Shown: piece after piece, positions 26,405 through 36,669 of the stretch
How positions within the stretch are numbered: position 1 is the first letter of the stretch
Layout: every line of letters begins with the position of its first letter
Assembly: GCF_900114715.1 (NCBI RefSeq)
Contig: NZ_FOTY01000012.1
Location: 25,314 to 89,313, forward strand
Direction of reading: 5' to 3'
From: Salibacterium qingdaonense
Lineage (GTDB): Bacteria > Bacillota > Bacilli > Bacillales > Marinococcaceae
DNA: 64,000 nucleotides
Notes under the pieces: model-generated
What the model was told of the DNA's origin: nothing
Databases searched by the model: none
What the model saw: the letters and a program-made list of their open reading frames with translations, nothing else
Position numbers and translations under genes: made by a program

Positions 26405-28045
26405 TTATTCTGAAATGCTGACGTCCTGCAGCTGGTAAAGTCCATTCGGGTGCATCCAGAATCCTTCCACGTTATCGTTGACCCCGGCAAGGTAGTCATC
26501 GTGGTGGGAATAAATCATTGGTGCATCTTCCACAAGAATCTCCATCACATCTTCATACAGTGCCTTGCGTTCTTCCTGATCGCCTTCCCGGCGTGCTTGT
26601 TCAAGAAGCGTGTCGACTTCTTCGTTTTTATAGAAGGCACGGTTTCCGGCTTCCCCTTTATTGTCAGAGTGGAAAAGCGGATAGAGGCCGTAGTCGGCGT
26701 CCCCTGTAACGGTACTCCAGCCGAGAATGAACATATCATGCTCACCCTGTGCGGTGCTGTCAAGATACGCTCCCCATTCCAGTACTTCGATTTCAACCTC
26801 TACACCGATTTCCTGAAGCTGCTGCTGTACAACTTCGGCAATGTCCTGACGCTCCCGGTCGTCATTGGTCCAAAGAGTGGTGGAAAAGCCGTCTTCATAA
26901 CCTGCTTCAGCAAGCAGTTCCTTCGCCTGCTCCGGATCATACGGCAGTCCTTCGACATCATCACTGAAACCAAAGATCTGCTCACCGATTGGTGCAACAG
27001 CTTCCGTTGCAGCACCGTTCAGGATTCCCTGAACAATATCCTCTTTATTGACTGCCATGGAAATGGCCTGACGGACACGCTTGTCATCAAATGGTTCTTT
27101 CTCTGTATTAAAGCTGATGTATTCTAGACTCAGACTTTCCTGGGTGTACATGCTTGCATTCTGCATGTTTTCCACCCGGGACGTGTCACTCGGACTGACA
27201 GGGAAAATAATATCCGCCGCTCCGGTTTCAAGTTCTCCTACCCTTGTCAGGTCTTCCGGTGTTACCTGGAACGTTACCGTGTTAATGCCCGCTGCTTCTC
27301 CCCAGTAGTCTTCATTCTTTTCCAGTACGAGTTCATTACCGGTGTCCCATTCCTGAAGCTTAAACATCCCGGTTCCAATCGGATTCTCATCAAGATAGGT
27401 TCCCGGCTCTTCGCCCTCTTCCATCATGGCGTAATCTTCTTCAATCGCCTTTGGACTGATGATGCCGCCGCCATTGTGGGCAAGGTGGGATGGAAGTGGG
27501 GAGAACGGATACTCCGTCACAAATTCCACCGTGTAGTCATCGATGACATTCACTTCGGTCACCATTTCATAAAGGAAAGCACGCGGCGAACCGATCTCTT
27601 CATCGCGGATGCGGTCAAAGGTTGCCTTCACCGCTTCTGCGTTGAATTCGGTGCCGTCGTGGAATGTGACCCCTTCACGCAGTGTAAATTCCCAGCTTGT
27701 ACCACTTGTCTGTTCCCATTCTGTCGCCAGGTTCGGCTGGATCTCCATGTTCTCATCCTGGGTTACAAGTGTTTCAAATATGTTTGTCTGCACGTTACTG
27801 GACGGAACGTCGTTGGAACCATGCGGATCAAGACCCGTAGCATCCGATGCAGTTGCAATAACCAGATCATCACTTGATGAACCGCCTGACTCAGCGGACT
27901 GTCCGCTTTCTTCGCTGCTTCCTGTATCTTCGCCGCTGCCCGAATCTCCCCCGCCTTGATCCGGTTCACTGGCACACGCAGTCAGTGCAAGACTGAAAAG
28001 CACCGCGATAAAGAATGTTCTGAAAATATTCAGCGATAGTTTCAT
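26405..28045 (-). CDS. Peptide/glutathione-type ABC transporter binding lipoprotein
   Basis: A 546-residue family-5 solute-binding protein. The signal peptide ends in a lipobox L-T-A-C (C24) and is followed by a Ser/Gly/Glu-rich linker (residues 28-56). The body has D-P-H-G-S-N-D, N-L-A-T-E-W and the D-D-Y-T-V-E-F strand typical of DppA/GsiB-like proteins. It captures di- or oligopeptides (or glutathione) outside the membrane. It is divergent from the permease-ATPase operon that starts at 28373 and most likely belongs to the same importer. Confidence 0.88.
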   Translation of the reverse strand: MKLSLNIFRTFFIAVLFSLALTACASEPDQGGGDSGSGEDTGSSEESGQSAESGGSSSDDLVIATASDATGLDPHGSNDVPSSNVQTNIFETLVTQDENMEIQPNLATEWEQTSGTSWEFTLREGVTFHDGTEFNAEAVKATFDRIRDEEIGSPRAFLYEMVTEVNVIDDYTVEFVTEYPFSPLPSHLAHNGGGIISPKAIEEDYAMMEEGEEPGTYLDENPIGTGMFKLQEWDTGNELVLEKNEDYWGEAAGINTVTFQVTPEDLTRVGELETGAADIIFPVSPSDTSRVENMQNASMYTQESLSLEYISFNTEKEPFDDKRVRQAISMAVNKEDIVQGILNGAATEAVAPIGEQIFGFSDDVEGLPYDPEQAKELLAEAGYEDGFSTTLWTNDDRERQDIAEVVQQQLQEIGVEVEIEVLEWGAYLDSTAQGEHDMFILGWSTVTGDADYGLYPLFHSDNKGEAGNRAFYKNEEVDTLLEQARREGDQEERKALYEDVMEILVEDAPMIYSHHDDYLAGVNDNVEGFWMHPNGLYQLQDVSISE

Positions 28046-28225
28046 TGCTACAACCCCTTTATATTTTTTCCTTTAAAAACAATTACTAATATAACTTAAG
28101 TATAATGAATATTCAAGAACTTTTCAAAATATTTGTGTCAATTTTTCTACATCTCTTTTCTGCTTTAAAGAGGGGTAGAGACTTTGCAACTTTTAAATAT
28201 TTCTTTTTTGGGTTGTGATTCATTT

Positions 28226-28330
28226 ACAATATATCGGTTCTTGACTATTATATTATTATAATATATTTATCATTGTAATATAATACAATCATGATATAAT
28301 TCATTTTTGTAGTATGTTGATAGATTCATT
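28226..28330. promoter_or_regulatory. AT-rich divergent control region of the peptide importer
   Basis: The 327-bp gap between binding-protein and permease genes is very AT-rich. It contains TTGACT near 28240 and an 18-bp imperfect palindrome ATTGTA-ATATAA-TACAAT at 28272-28289. The palindrome lies between the two divergent transcripts and may be an operator; the regulator is unknown. Confidence 0.4.
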
Positions 28331-28372
28331 GTAGTCTATCTTTTTTGAATTTTATGTAAGAAAGGAGTATAC

Positions 28373-29266
28373 ATGTTGGCAGAATCGACAGTTCAGGAAT
28401 CCATGACCAAACCATCCAACCCACATATTGAAAATGCCAAAAACATTTTCAAAAGGCTGAAAAAAAATAAAGCCGCCATGGTTGGGGGCTTTCTTATTTT
28501 ACTATTTATTCTGACTGCCTTTATCGGCCCTTTTCTTGTTCCTTACGGTGCCGGAGAACAAAATCTGGTTAATAAACTGCAGGGGCCTTCCGCCGAGCAT
28601 TGGTTCGGCACGGATCATCTGGGGAGGGATATTTTCAGCCGAATTATCCATGGCATGTCCATTACATTGTATATTGGATTTTTCTCTGTTTTCATCGCAG
28701 CCATCTTCGGCGTAGTTATCGGCATTGTATCCGGCTATTACGGAGGGAAGATTGACACCCTTCTCATGCGTCTCATGGACGTGCTTCTTGCGTTTCCGGG
28801 TATCCTTCTTGCACTCGGAGTTGTCACAATTCTCAGACCAAATCTGAATAATGTGATTCTTGCAGTCGCTGTATTTTCAGTTCCGGCTTTTGCAAGGATT
28901 GTACGGGGGTCGACACTTGCGGTGAAAGAACTGGAATATATTGATGCTGTCCGGGCACTTGGAGCCGGTGATGTGCGCATCATTTTCCGTCACATTCTTC
29001 CCAATGTTTTCTCTCCTATCATTGTACAGGCCACACTCCGGATTGCAACGGCAATTCTGACGGCAGCAGGTCTGTCTTTTCTCGGGCTCGGAGCCCAGCC
29101 GCCTACTCCTGAATGGGGAGCGATGCTAAGCGATGGGCGTAATTACATTTTTGATGCCGGTCATGTCGCTTTGTTCCCGGGACTAGCGATTGTTGTTGTC
29201 GTACTTGCTTTTAACATATTCGGTGACGGTCTGCGCGATGCTCTTGACCCGAAAATGAAATCTTAG
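28373..29266 (+). CDS. Peptide ABC transporter permease, DppC type
   Basis: A 297-residue inner-membrane subunit with an N-terminal OppC_N segment (R-L-K-K-N-K-A-A-M-V-G) and G-T-D-H-L-G-R-D-I-F, the hallmark of DppC/OppC proteins. The EAA loop is near E-Y-I-D-A-V-R-A-L-G-A. It forms the channel with the next permease. The start at 28373 has AAAGGAG upstream. The order C-B-D-F, with the binding protein divergent, differs from the usual A-B-C-D-F. Confidence 0.92.
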   Translation: MLAESTVQESMTKPSNPHIENAKNIFKRLKKNKAAMVGGFLILLFILTAFIGPFLVPYGAGEQNLVNKLQGPSAEHWFGTDHLGRDIFSRIIHGMSITLYIGFFSVFIAAIFGVVIGIVSGYYGGKIDTLLMRLMDVLLAFPGILLALGVVTILRPNLNNVILAVAVFSVPAFARIVRGSTLAVKELEYIDAVRALGAGDVRIIFRHILPNVFSPIIVQATLRIATAILTAAGLSFLGLGAQPPTPEWGAMLSDGRNYIFDAGHVALFPGLAIVVVVLAFNIFGDGLRDALDPKMKS

Positions 29267-29284
29267 ACGAGAGGAGAGAGCCTG

Positions 29285-30205
29285 TTGTTTGTTTTTACGA
29301 TACGAAGAATTCTTCAAACGATTCCCGTTCTATTCGGGGTTTCCATACTGGTTTTTTTAATGATGCATCTCGTGCCGGGCGACCCCGCCCAGGTAATTGC
29401 CGGGGAAGCCGCCAGTCCGCAGACGATTGAACAGATCCGGGAACGCCTTGGATTGAACGACCCACTTCCAATGCAGTACCTTAACTTCATTATGAATGCG
29501 CTGCAGGGGGATCTTGGCACGTCCATCCGGAGCGGGCAGCCTGTTTCCGAAGAGGTGTTCAGCCGTTTCTGGGTGACCATGGAGCTTGCGTTTTACAGCA
29601 TGATTCTGAGTGCTTTCATCGGACTGATTGCAGGAATTATTTCCGCGGTCCGCCACTATACCATCATCGATGTTGTTGTCATGATTATTGCACTCTTCGG
29701 TCTCTCGATGCCGAACTTCTGGCTCGGCCTGATGCTGATGCAGTTCTTCTCCATAAATCTTGAAATTCTTCCTGTGTCAGGGTGGGGAACCCCGGAACAA
29801 ATTATACTGCCTGTCATTGCACTCGGAACAGCCGGTGCTGCTATTATCGCGAGAATGACACGTTCGAGCATGCTTGAAGTCATCGGTCAGGACTACATCC
29901 GTACGGCCCGTGCCAAAGGGGTAAAGGAACGTTTCGTTATTTACAAGCACGCGCTTAAAAACGCGATGATACCTGTTGTTACAGTTATCGGCCTTGAATT
30001 CGGCACCCTGCTTACAGGCGCCGTACTGACGGAAACGGTGTTTTCCATCAACGGACTGGGCCGTTTTGTCGTAGAATCCATCAGAGCAAGAGACTTCCCT
30101 GCTGTTCAGGGGTCGGTTCTGGTCATAGCGCTTGTTTTCATCCTTGTGAACCTTATAGTCGACCTGTCCTACCGTTTTCTGAATAAACGAATTGATCTGA
30201 ATTGA
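29285..30205 (+). CDS. Peptide ABC transporter permease, DppB type
   Basis: A 306-residue permease beginning with I-R-R-I-L-Q-T-I-P-V-L-F-G-V and including H-L-V-P-G-D-P and the EAA loop D-Y-I-R-T-A-R-A-K-G. Six membrane helices are expected. The start is TTG at 29285 (after GAGGAGAG). It partners the DppC-type subunit just upstream. Confidence 0.92.
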   Translation: MFVFTIRRILQTIPVLFGVSILVFLMMHLVPGDPAQVIAGEAASPQTIEQIRERLGLNDPLPMQYLNFIMNALQGDLGTSIRSGQPVSEEVFSRFWVTMELAFYSMILSAFIGLIAGIISAVRHYTIIDVVVMIIALFGLSMPNFWLGLMLMQFFSINLEILPVSGWGTPEQIILPVIALGTAGAAIIARMTRSSMLEVIGQDYIRTARAKGVKERFVIYKHALKNAMIPVVTVIGLEFGTLLTGAVLTETVFSINGLGRFVVESIRARDFPAVQGSVLVIALVFILVNLIVDLSYRFLNKRIDLN

Positions 30206-30234
30206 TAAATGATAGATGAAAGGCGGAATGAGAT

Positions 30235-31269
30235 ATGACCAATGACGCCGATGTACTGCAAATAGACAATCTTCAGACGTCTTTTTTTATAGACGGAAGT
30301 GAAATTAAAGCTGTAGACGGGGTTTCCCTCAACATTCCAAAAGGTAAAACCGTCGGCATTGTCGGGGAGTCCGGTTCCGGAAAAAGTATCACATCCATGT
30401 CCGTGATGCGCCTCATCCGCAATCCGGGACGCATCAAAGGCGGCTCGATTCACTTCAATGGAGAAGACCTTCTCCAGAAAACCGAGAAAAATATGCAGAA
30501 CATACGCGGCAATAAAATCTCCATGATTTTTCAGGAGCCGATGACGTCGCTGAATCCGGTATACACCGTCGGGCAGCAGATCTCCGAAGTTCTTCAGATT
30601 CACCAGAACCTTTCGAAAAAAGAGGCTCTTTCTAAATCCGTCGAAATGCTCGAGCTTGTCGGAATTCCTTCCCCCAATGACCGGGTGAAACAGTACCCTC
30701 ACGAATTGTCCGGCGGGATGCGGCAGCGCGTTATGATCGCCATCGCCCTTGCCTGTAATCCGGAGCTGCTCATCGCCGACGAACCGACGACAGCGCTTGA
30801 TGTAACCATTCAGGCCCAGATTCTTGAACTCATGAACGGGCTTCGGAAGGAACTTGGCATGTCCGTGATTCTCATCACACACGACCTTGGTGTTGTAGCG
30901 GAAACATGTGATTACGTGGCGGTCATGTATGCCGGCCAGATTGTGGAGTACGCCGATGTTCATACGTTGTTTAACAACCCAAAACATCCATATACCGTCG
31001 GACTGATGCAGTCCCTGCCAAGACATGACATGGATCAGGAAGAACTGAACGTGATTGAAGGGAACGTACCAAAACCTGGCGAAATGCCGGAAGGATGCCG
31101 CTTTGCTCCCCGTTGTCCATTTGCTTCGGATATCTGTACGAGGGAACTGCCCGATCTTATGGAAACCGAAGACGGCAATCAGGTAAGGTGCTGGGTTTAC
31201 AGTGAAAAATGGGACGGAGATCCGGAGGTGAATGTGAAAGATGACTACAAAACTGCTCGAAGTCAATAA
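30235..31269 (+). CDS. Peptide ABC transporter ATPase, DppD type
   Basis: A 344-residue ATPase with Walker A G-E-S-G-S-G-K-S (about 46-53), signature L-S-G-G-M-R-Q-R, Walker B L-L-I-A-D-E-P and the C-terminal oligopeptide-domain cysteines ([10 protein letters not shown]). It overlaps the next gene by 29 nt. Confidence 0.92.
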   Translation: MTNDADVLQIDNLQTSFFIDGSEIKAVDGVSLNIPKGKTVGIVGESGSGKSITSMSVMRLIRNPGRIKGGSIHFNGEDLLQKTEKNMQNIRGNKISMIFQEPMTSLNPVYTVGQQISEVLQIHQNLSKKEALSKSVEMLELVGIPSPNDRVKQYPHELSGGMRQRVMIAIALACNPELLIADEPTTALDVTIQAQILELMNGLRKELGMSVILITHDLGVVAETCDYVAVMYAGQIVEYADVHTLFNNPKHPYTVGLMQSLPRHDMDQEELNVIEGNVPKPGEMPEGCRFAPRCPFASDICTRELPDLMETEDGNQVRCWVYSEKWDGDPEVNVKDDYKTARSQ

Positions 31270-32251
31270 TCTTAAACAGTATTTTCCCATTAAAGGCGGA
31301 GTGTTCGGGCGCACCGTCAACCATGTCAAAGCGGTGGACGATGTGAGTTTTTATGTAAATGAAGGAGAGACCCTAAGTATTGTCGGTGAATCCGGGTGCG
31401 GTAAATCGACAACCGGACGGGCGGTACTCCGCCTTGATGAACCTACCGAAGGCGATATTCAATTTAACGGGGAAAACCTGCTTGACTTAAATAAAAACGA
31501 CATGAGAAAAAAGCGCAAAGATATGCAGATTATCTTTCAGGATCCGTATGCCTCTATTAATCCGCGCCAGACCGTCCGCCAGGTGCTTGAAGAAGCAATG
31601 GCCATCCAGGATGTGGTGCCAAAAGCAGACCGGGTCGACAAAATGATGGAACTGCTCGACACGGTCGGTCTTGGTTCCCACCAGCTGGACCGGTTTCCAC
31701 ACGAATTCAGCGGCGGCCAGCGCCAGCGTGTAGGAATTGCGCGTGCACTGGCTGTAGACCCAAAATTCATCATCTGTGATGAGTCTGTCTCGGCACTCGA
31801 CGTGTCGATTCAGGCGCAGGTCTTGAACCTTTTGAAAAACCTCCAGGAACAGTATAATCTGACGTACCTTTTTATTGCCCACGACCTGGGTGTGGTCCGG
31901 CACATCTCGGACCGCGTCGCTGTCATGTACCTGGGCAGAGTCGTGGAAATCGGTGAGAAAGAAGAAATTTTTGATAACCCGAAACATCCATATACAAAAT
32001 CTCTTCTCTCTGCCATTCCCGTTCCTGATCCTTCGCATAAGCAGGAACGGATTGTGCTGAAAGGAGACGTTCCTTCACCGATTGATCCGCCGCCTGGCTG
32101 CCGCTTCCATACGCGTTGTCCGTTCGCCACCGAAAAGTGCCGGGACGAAACGCCGGAACTGAGAAAAACAGAAACAATGACCGGCACCCATGAAGCAGCC
32201 TGCCACTACATGGAAGATATCGAAGCCGGCAGGCACAAGGCAGCATATTAA
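31241..32251 (+). CDS. Peptide ABC transporter ATPase, DppF/OppF type
   Basis: A 336-residue ATPase with Walker [17 protein letters not shown] signature, the Y-F-P-I-K-G-G lead typical of OppF, and the C-R-F-H-T-R-C-P oligopeptide C-terminal motif. Its ATG lies inside the end of the DppD gene, with GGAGG 12 nt upstream. It ends the importer operon. Confidence 0.92.
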   Translation: MTTKLLEVNNLKQYFPIKGGVFGRTVNHVKAVDDVSFYVNEGETLSIVGESGCGKSTTGRAVLRLDEPTEGDIQFNGENLLDLNKNDMRKKRKDMQIIFQDPYASINPRQTVRQVLEEAMAIQDVVPKADRVDKMMELLDTVGLGSHQLDRFPHEFSGGQRQRVGIARALAVDPKFIICDESVSALDVSIQAQVLNLLKNLQEQYNLTYLFIAHDLGVVRHISDRVAVMYLGRVVEIGEKEEIFDNPKHPYTKSLLSAIPVPDPSHKQERIVLKGDVPSPIDPPPGCRFHTRCPFATEKCRDETPELRKTETMTGTHEAACHYMEDIEAGRHKAAY

Positions 32252-32256
32252 AACAA

Positions 32257-32303
32257 AAAACGATTGTCGGCAGGATTTTTCCCTTCTGACAATCGTTTTT
32301 TTT
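32257..32303 (+). terminator. Terminator of the peptide importer operon
   Basis: AAAACGATTGTC pairs with GACAATCGTTTT and is followed by a run of T; a TATAAT at 32306-32311 just beyond may be the -10 of the EAL gene. Confidence 0.9.
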
Positions 32304-32352
32304 GATATAATGGAAGCAAAGAATATATGTCTCTAATAATCCGGAGGGCTGT

Positions 32353-32937
32353 ATGACTGGCTTTGTAGCTAGACAACCAATTGTGAATGCAGAGGAAGAA
32401 GTGTACGGTTATGAACTGTTATACCGGGCTTCTGAGGAACATGATTTTATGAAAGAAGACCCGGATGCAGCAACTAACGATGTTGCTTTCAAAGGACTTC
32501 TCTGCGTTGATCCGGACACGGTCACCGGCCTGCACCCTGCTTTTATCAATTTCACGGAACAATCGCTTGTCGAGCGGCTGCCTCTCACACTCCCCGCTTC
32601 TAAAATCACCGTGGAAATTCTCGAGGATATTAAAGGTTCGGAGGAAATGGCTGTCATTCTCCGGGAATTAAAAGACAACGGCTATCAGATTGCTCTGGAT
32701 GATTTCGTGCTGGATCATTCCACTGAGATGTTTCTGCCGTTTGCCGATATCATTAAAGTAGACTGGCAGAACAGCAGCACCGCTAATCTTGAGCGCATCA
32801 TGAAGTCCCGGCGCCTTTATGATTTTTGTCTGCTGGCCGAAAAGCTGGAATCCGCTGCCGAGTTCCAGGAAGCCAAATCGATGGGATTTACACTGTTTCA
32901 AGGGTACTACTTCGGCTGTCCGCAGCTCATGAAATGA
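32353..32937 (+). CDS. Degenerate EAL-domain protein (YuxH-type, HDOD missing)
   Basis: A 194-residue protein beginning F-V-A-R-Q-P-I-V and Y-G-Y-E-L-L-Y-R, the start of YuxH-type EAL-HDOD proteins. It keeps E-I-L-E-D, A-L-D-D-F and G-Y-Y-F-G strands of the EAL barrel but has F-V-A-R instead of E-A-L and D-D-F-V instead of D-D-F-G, and it ends where the HDOD domain should start. It is therefore unlikely to hydrolyse c-di-GMP; it may bind it or act by protein contact. It lies 30 nt before the nuclease gene, so the two may be co-transcribed. Confidence 0.75.
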   Translation: MTGFVARQPIVNAEEEVYGYELLYRASEEHDFMKEDPDAATNDVAFKGLLCVDPDTVTGLHPAFINFTEQSLVERLPLTLPASKITVEILEDIKGSEEMAVILRELKDNGYQIALDDFVLDHSTEMFLPFADIIKVDWQNSSTANLERIMKSRRLYDFCLLAEKLESAAEFQEAKSMGFTLFQGYYFGCPQLMK

Positions 32938-32966
32938 ATGCCCTATCAAGAAAGAAGGTGACTGTC

Positions 32967-33902
32967 ATGTTTGAAATCAAAACTTATCCCGACTTCTCAT
33001 GGTCTTTGTCCCGCCACAAAACGTTGATGCACTGCGCCAGGCAGTACGCGCATCAATACTACACCTCCCACAACGGCTGGCTGAAGAATGCAGAACCACT
33101 CAGCAAACAGGCATACCGTCTGAAGAACCTGACCAATCTTGAAATGTTCTTCGGCTCCATCGTGCACGATTTGATAGAAAACGTGATTGATAATTACCTG
33201 AATACCGGCTGGATTCCGCCGGAAGACGAACTGCGCGGCAGGATCCGGACGTCGCTGAATGAAGGTTTTGTTGATTCCACGCGCCGGATGGAGGCGTGGA
33301 AGCAGAAACCGAAAAAAACGACGATGTTTCACGAAATCTATTATGGCAGCTCCAACCAGCTTCCCGAGGGCAAGGTGGAAAAAATAAAAGGACGTATGCA
33401 GACGACCGCCGGCCATTTTCTAAACAGCCGGACCATGCAGGAACTTGCCTATAATGAAAATATTGAATTTCTCGAATCGGAAAAGTTTCGTATTCTGTAC
33501 GTCGGACGTCTGAAAGTGTTTGTTGTGCTGGACCTTCTCTATAAAGATACAGAACGGAACAAATGGATTATCGCTGACTGGAAAACCGGAAAAAAGTCGG
33601 AGGAAGACCCTTATCAGCTGGCGCTTTATGCCCTGTATCTTCTTGAAAACTATGAAGTGGACAACCTGGAGGATATTATCATACGAAATGAATACCTGCT
33701 TGAGGGTGAAGCGGTGGAACATCAACTGGATCATGTGACGCTTGAAAAGGTCCAGGAGCTGATCGGAAGCAGTGTGGAACGAATGACAGAGTATCTGGAG
33801 AGTCCGGTGGACAACCAGCCCCTGCCACTCGAACAGTTTCCGCAGACGAACGATGAGCGCGCGTGCCGGGTCTGTAATTTTTACGAACTTTGTTTCTCCT
33901 GA
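32967..33902 (+). CDS. PD-(D/E)XK nuclease with probable Fe-S staple
   Basis: A 311-residue RecB-type nuclease. Core motifs are G-S-I-V-H-D-L-I-E (catalytic His), V-V-L-D-L-L and I-A-D-W-K-T-G-K-K with following Q-L-A-L-Y-A. One cysteine near the N-terminus (L-M-H-C-A-R) and three at the C-terminus (C-R-V-C-N-F-Y-E-L-C) match the iron-sulfur arrangement of Cas4/AddB nucleases. The ATG at 32967 follows AGAAGGTG. No CRISPR or add genes are nearby, so a role in DNA repair is inferred only from family. Confidence 0.85.
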   Translation: MFEIKTYPDFSWSLSRHKTLMHCARQYAHQYYTSHNGWLKNAEPLSKQAYRLKNLTNLEMFFGSIVHDLIENVIDNYLNTGWIPPEDELRGRIRTSLNEGFVDSTRRMEAWKQKPKKTTMFHEIYYGSSNQLPEGKVEKIKGRMQTTAGHFLNSRTMQELAYNENIEFLESEKFRILYVGRLKVFVVLDLLYKDTERNKWIIADWKTGKKSEEDPYQLALYALYLLENYEVDNLEDIIIRNEYLLEGEAVEHQLDHVTLEKVQELIGSSVERMTEYLESPVDNQPLPLEQFPQTNDERACRVCNFYELCFS

Positions 33903-33906
33903 TTAT

Positions 33907-34866
33907 TTAGTTCCTGGTACTTACAATCAGTTCTACGTCCCCGTTTACTTCCCAGTGCCCCGTGGTGGCTGGAATAATGAAATGATCCCCTGTTTCGACC
34001 GGCACGGTTTTTTCCTCCGTTTCAACCGTGCCTTTTCCGCCCAGCACCGTTGCGAGAACATAAGACGCATCCAGTCCGGGAGAGAGACGGCTTCGGCAGT
34101 GTATGCGATGCACCTGGAAATACGGGGAATGGACAAGCTGTTCAACGACGCCGCTGTCCCCCTGATACAGAACGTCCCGTGACCTTTCCGGATCAGCGTG
34201 CGGCACGTCTGCGGCTTCCAGGGACTTGTCCAAGTGCAGCTCCCGTTTCATTCCGTCAGCTCCTGTACGGTCGTAATCGTACACCCGGTAGGTCGTATCC
34301 GAACTCTGCTGGGTTTCAAGAATCAAAGCACCTCCGCCGATCGCATGAATGGTACCGGCCGGCACGTAGAAAAAGTCACCTGTCTGCACCGGAACCGTCC
34401 GGAGCAGCGCTTCCCAGTCTCCTTCTTTCATCCGCTTCTCCAGCTCTTCTTTACTGTCCGCGTTATGTCCAAGAATCAGCGAAGCACCCGGATCCGCCTG
34501 AACGACGTACCAGCACTCTGTTTTTCCAAACGCTTCTCCTTCTTCAAGCGCACCTGCCTTCGTGTCGTCCGGGTGAACCTGTACCGATAAATCATCGGCA
34601 GCATCGAGAAGTTTCACCAGCAGCGGGAATTCATCCCCTTCTTCGTATCCAAACAACTCTCTGTGTTCTTTCCAGGCGGTGCGCAGCGTCTGCCCTCGCA
34701 GCGGACCGTTTTTTATCATGCAGGCGCCGTTGGGATGAGCGGATATACCCCAGCACTCCCCTGTCTGATCTGACGGCAGAACGTAGCCGAATGCTTCGTT
34801 CAGTTTCGTTCCTCCCCAGATTCTTTCTTTTAACACCGGCTCCAGAAATATGGGTTCGTGGTACAT
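33907..34866 (-). CDS. manA: Mannose-6-phosphate isomerase, class I
   Basis: Interconverts mannose-6-P and fructose-6-P. The 319-residue zinc enzyme has Q-V-H-P-D-D (metal ligands), F-G-K-T-E-C-W-Y (glutamate ligand) and P-A-G-T-I-H-A-I-G-G-G. The short length fits Bacillus ManA. It converges with the nuclease gene (5 bp apart) with no clear terminator between. Confidence 0.93.
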   Translation of the reverse strand: MYHEPIFLEPVLKERIWGGTKLNEAFGYVLPSDQTGECWGISAHPNGACMIKNGPLRGQTLRTAWKEHRELFGYEEGDEFPLLVKLLDAADDLSVQVHPDDTKAGALEEGEAFGKTECWYVVQADPGASLILGHNADSKEELEKRMKEGDWEALLRTVPVQTGDFFYVPAGTIHAIGGGALILETQQSSDTTYRVYDYDRTGADGMKRELHLDKSLEAADVPHADPERSRDVLYQGDSGVVEQLVHSPYFQVHRIHCRSRLSPGLDASYVLATVLGGKGTVETEEKTVPVETGDHFIIPATTGHWEVNGDVELIVSTRN

Positions 34867-34987
34867 CTGTCAGTCCTCCTGTTTTCTATCTTCTCTCTCG
34901 TATTGTATCATACAGGACATAACGTTTTTCCTGAGGAATGAAAACCCGGACAAGTCCACCCCTGAAACCATAAAGGAGGCTTCCGTG

Positions 34988-35440
34988 ATGGTACCGCTTT
35001 GTATTATTCCATGCGGGAAAAAGAAAATATGGGATCTCGATCCTGAAGCCGGGGCTGTTTATGCCAAAGATGCCTATCAAGGGACGCTTCACCATAAATG
35101 CAGGAAATATGCCGAAGCAAATGGCTGTGATTGGACAATACTTTCCGCCCGGCACGGCTTTTTGCTTCCATACGATATCGTACCCGAAAATTATGATACC
35201 GGTTTTCATTTTCCAAAAGACCAGATTATCGCTGATGCGGCACTCACACAGCAATGGCAGGACAAAAATCTCTATGCCACCGACACTCTTGTTCTTCTGA
35301 CAGGGAAAAAACATGAAAAAGTGCTCGAGCGGGTTCTTTCGCAGCCTGAACAGTATGAATGGCAGAAACCGCTCCAAGGATGCCGGGGGATCGGCGACAT
35401 ACTTCAGCGTCTCGACCTCCTCTCCTCAACCAACACGTGA
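34988..35440 (+). CDS. DUF6884-type protein
   Basis: A 150-residue protein with C-I-I-P-C-G-K-K-K-I-W at the start, A-K-D-A-Y-Q-G, Y-A-E-A-N-G and the conserved W-T-I-L-S-A-R-H-G-F-L-L-P. This is the pattern of a small uncharacterised family (DUF6884) often seen near DNA- or RNA-modification genes. The ATG at 34988 has AAAGGAGG 8 nt upstream. It is divergent from manA. No reaction can be assigned. Confidence 0.65.
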   Translation: MVPLCIIPCGKKKIWDLDPEAGAVYAKDAYQGTLHHKCRKYAEANGCDWTILSARHGFLLPYDIVPENYDTGFHFPKDQIIADAALTQQWQDKNLYATDTLVLLTGKKHEKVLERVLSQPEQYEWQKPLQGCRGIGDILQRLDLLSSTNT

Positions 35441-35550
35441 CGGAGCATTCTGAAAGCCCCTCTCCTTTTATCATGTATGACTCTGGCATAAGCGCCGCCG
35501 AATAAGTAAAATAGAGGTAACAGATGTTTCTACCTGCTAGGAGGATACGT

Positions 35551-36669
35551 GTGAAAAAAGAAACCGCCTGGATTATCGTTAGAGGTCTTTTAACTATTGC
35601 CGCAGTCGCAGCATTGCTTTGGCTGGTCACTGTGTTATTCAAATTAACCTATCCATTCTGGCTGGCAGCCTTCTTTACGTGGATGCTCAAACCACTGTCT
35701 TCCTTTCTACACCATAAAGCACGTTTTCCCCGTGGAATTGCGGCGTTGTGTGCCCTCATCTTCGGCCTTAGTGTTGTCGGTGGTATTATCACCGGACTGA
35801 CGTTTCTCATCATTGACGGGATTCAACGTTTTGCCGACAAAGTCCCGAACTGGACGGAGCAGACTTTCAGAAGCATACAACATTTTTTTAATGATACGAT
35901 TCTGCCGATATGGCAGCAGGTCCGAGGAGCCGCAGACACACTGAGCAGCGGACAGGGACTGCCAATCACAGGCGGAATATCGGAAATCGGCTCTCAGCTC
36001 GGCACTGCGGCCGGTCAGTATGCGCAGCGTCTTGCCGATGCATTGACTCAGATTGTATTGAACGTTCCCACTTTTTTGGTTGCTTTTCTGTTCATCCTGA
36101 TTGCGATTTATTTCTTCGGAAAAGATTGGGAAAAGTTCACCCGGGGAGCGGCTTATTATATTCCAGACACTGTTCTATCACGGCTTCATGCGTTTTATTA
36201 TGCCTTCCGGTCCAGAGTATTCGGCTATATCCGCGCGCAGCTGATTTTGATGCTGGTCACCGGTATTATTGTATTTATCGGTCTCTCCCTGCTTCAGGTG
36301 AATGGAAAAATCCTTCTTTCCGTTATTGTGGGGATTGCTGAATTTCTTCCATACCTTGGAACGGGAACCATTCTTCTGCCGTGGTCGCTATACCTGCTTC
36401 TCACCGGCAATATAGGGCTGAGTATAGGTCTTGCAGTCTTGTACGGCATCACGATGGTCGTCCGGCAGACCATAGAGCCGAAAGTACTCTCTTCCAGCAT
36501 GAATCTGAACCCCATTGCCGTCCTTGTCTCGATGTTTGCCGGTCTGCAGATCTTCGGTGCTATGGGGCTGCTTCTCGGCCCCGTTCTGCTCGTTTTCATC
36601 GTTATCCTCATCGACATCGGTGTTTTCCGGGATATGAAACAGTTCATTGTTCACGGATTTAAAGACTGA
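35551..36669 (+). CDS. ytvI: Sporulation integral membrane protein YtvI (AI-2E family)
   Basis: A 372-residue membrane protein of the AI-2E exporter superfamily with about eight helices. The sequence K-K-E-T-A-W-I-I-V-R-G-L-L start and the late T-G-T-I-L-L-P-W-S and E-P-K-V-L-S-S-S motifs match YtvI. GTG at 35551 has AGGAGG 6 nt upstream; an ATG at 35524 with GAGGT is an alternative. In Bacillus YtvI is sporulation-associated; transport substrate unknown. Confidence 0.85.
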   Translation: MKKETAWIIVRGLLTIAAVAALLWLVTVLFKLTYPFWLAAFFTWMLKPLSSFLHHKARFPRGIAALCALIFGLSVVGGIITGLTFLIIDGIQRFADKVPNWTEQTFRSIQHFFNDTILPIWQQVRGAADTLSSGQGLPITGGISEIGSQLGTAAGQYAQRLADALTQIVLNVPTFLVAFLFILIAIYFFGKDWEKFTRGAAYYIPDTVLSRLHAFYYAFRSRVFGYIRAQLILMLVTGIIVFIGLSLLQVNGKILLSVIVGIAEFLPYLGTGTILLPWSLYLLLTGNIGLSIGLAVLYGITMVVRQTIEPKVLSSSMNLNPIAVLVSMFAGLQIFGAMGLLLGPVLLVFIVILIDIGVFRDMKQFIVHGFKD

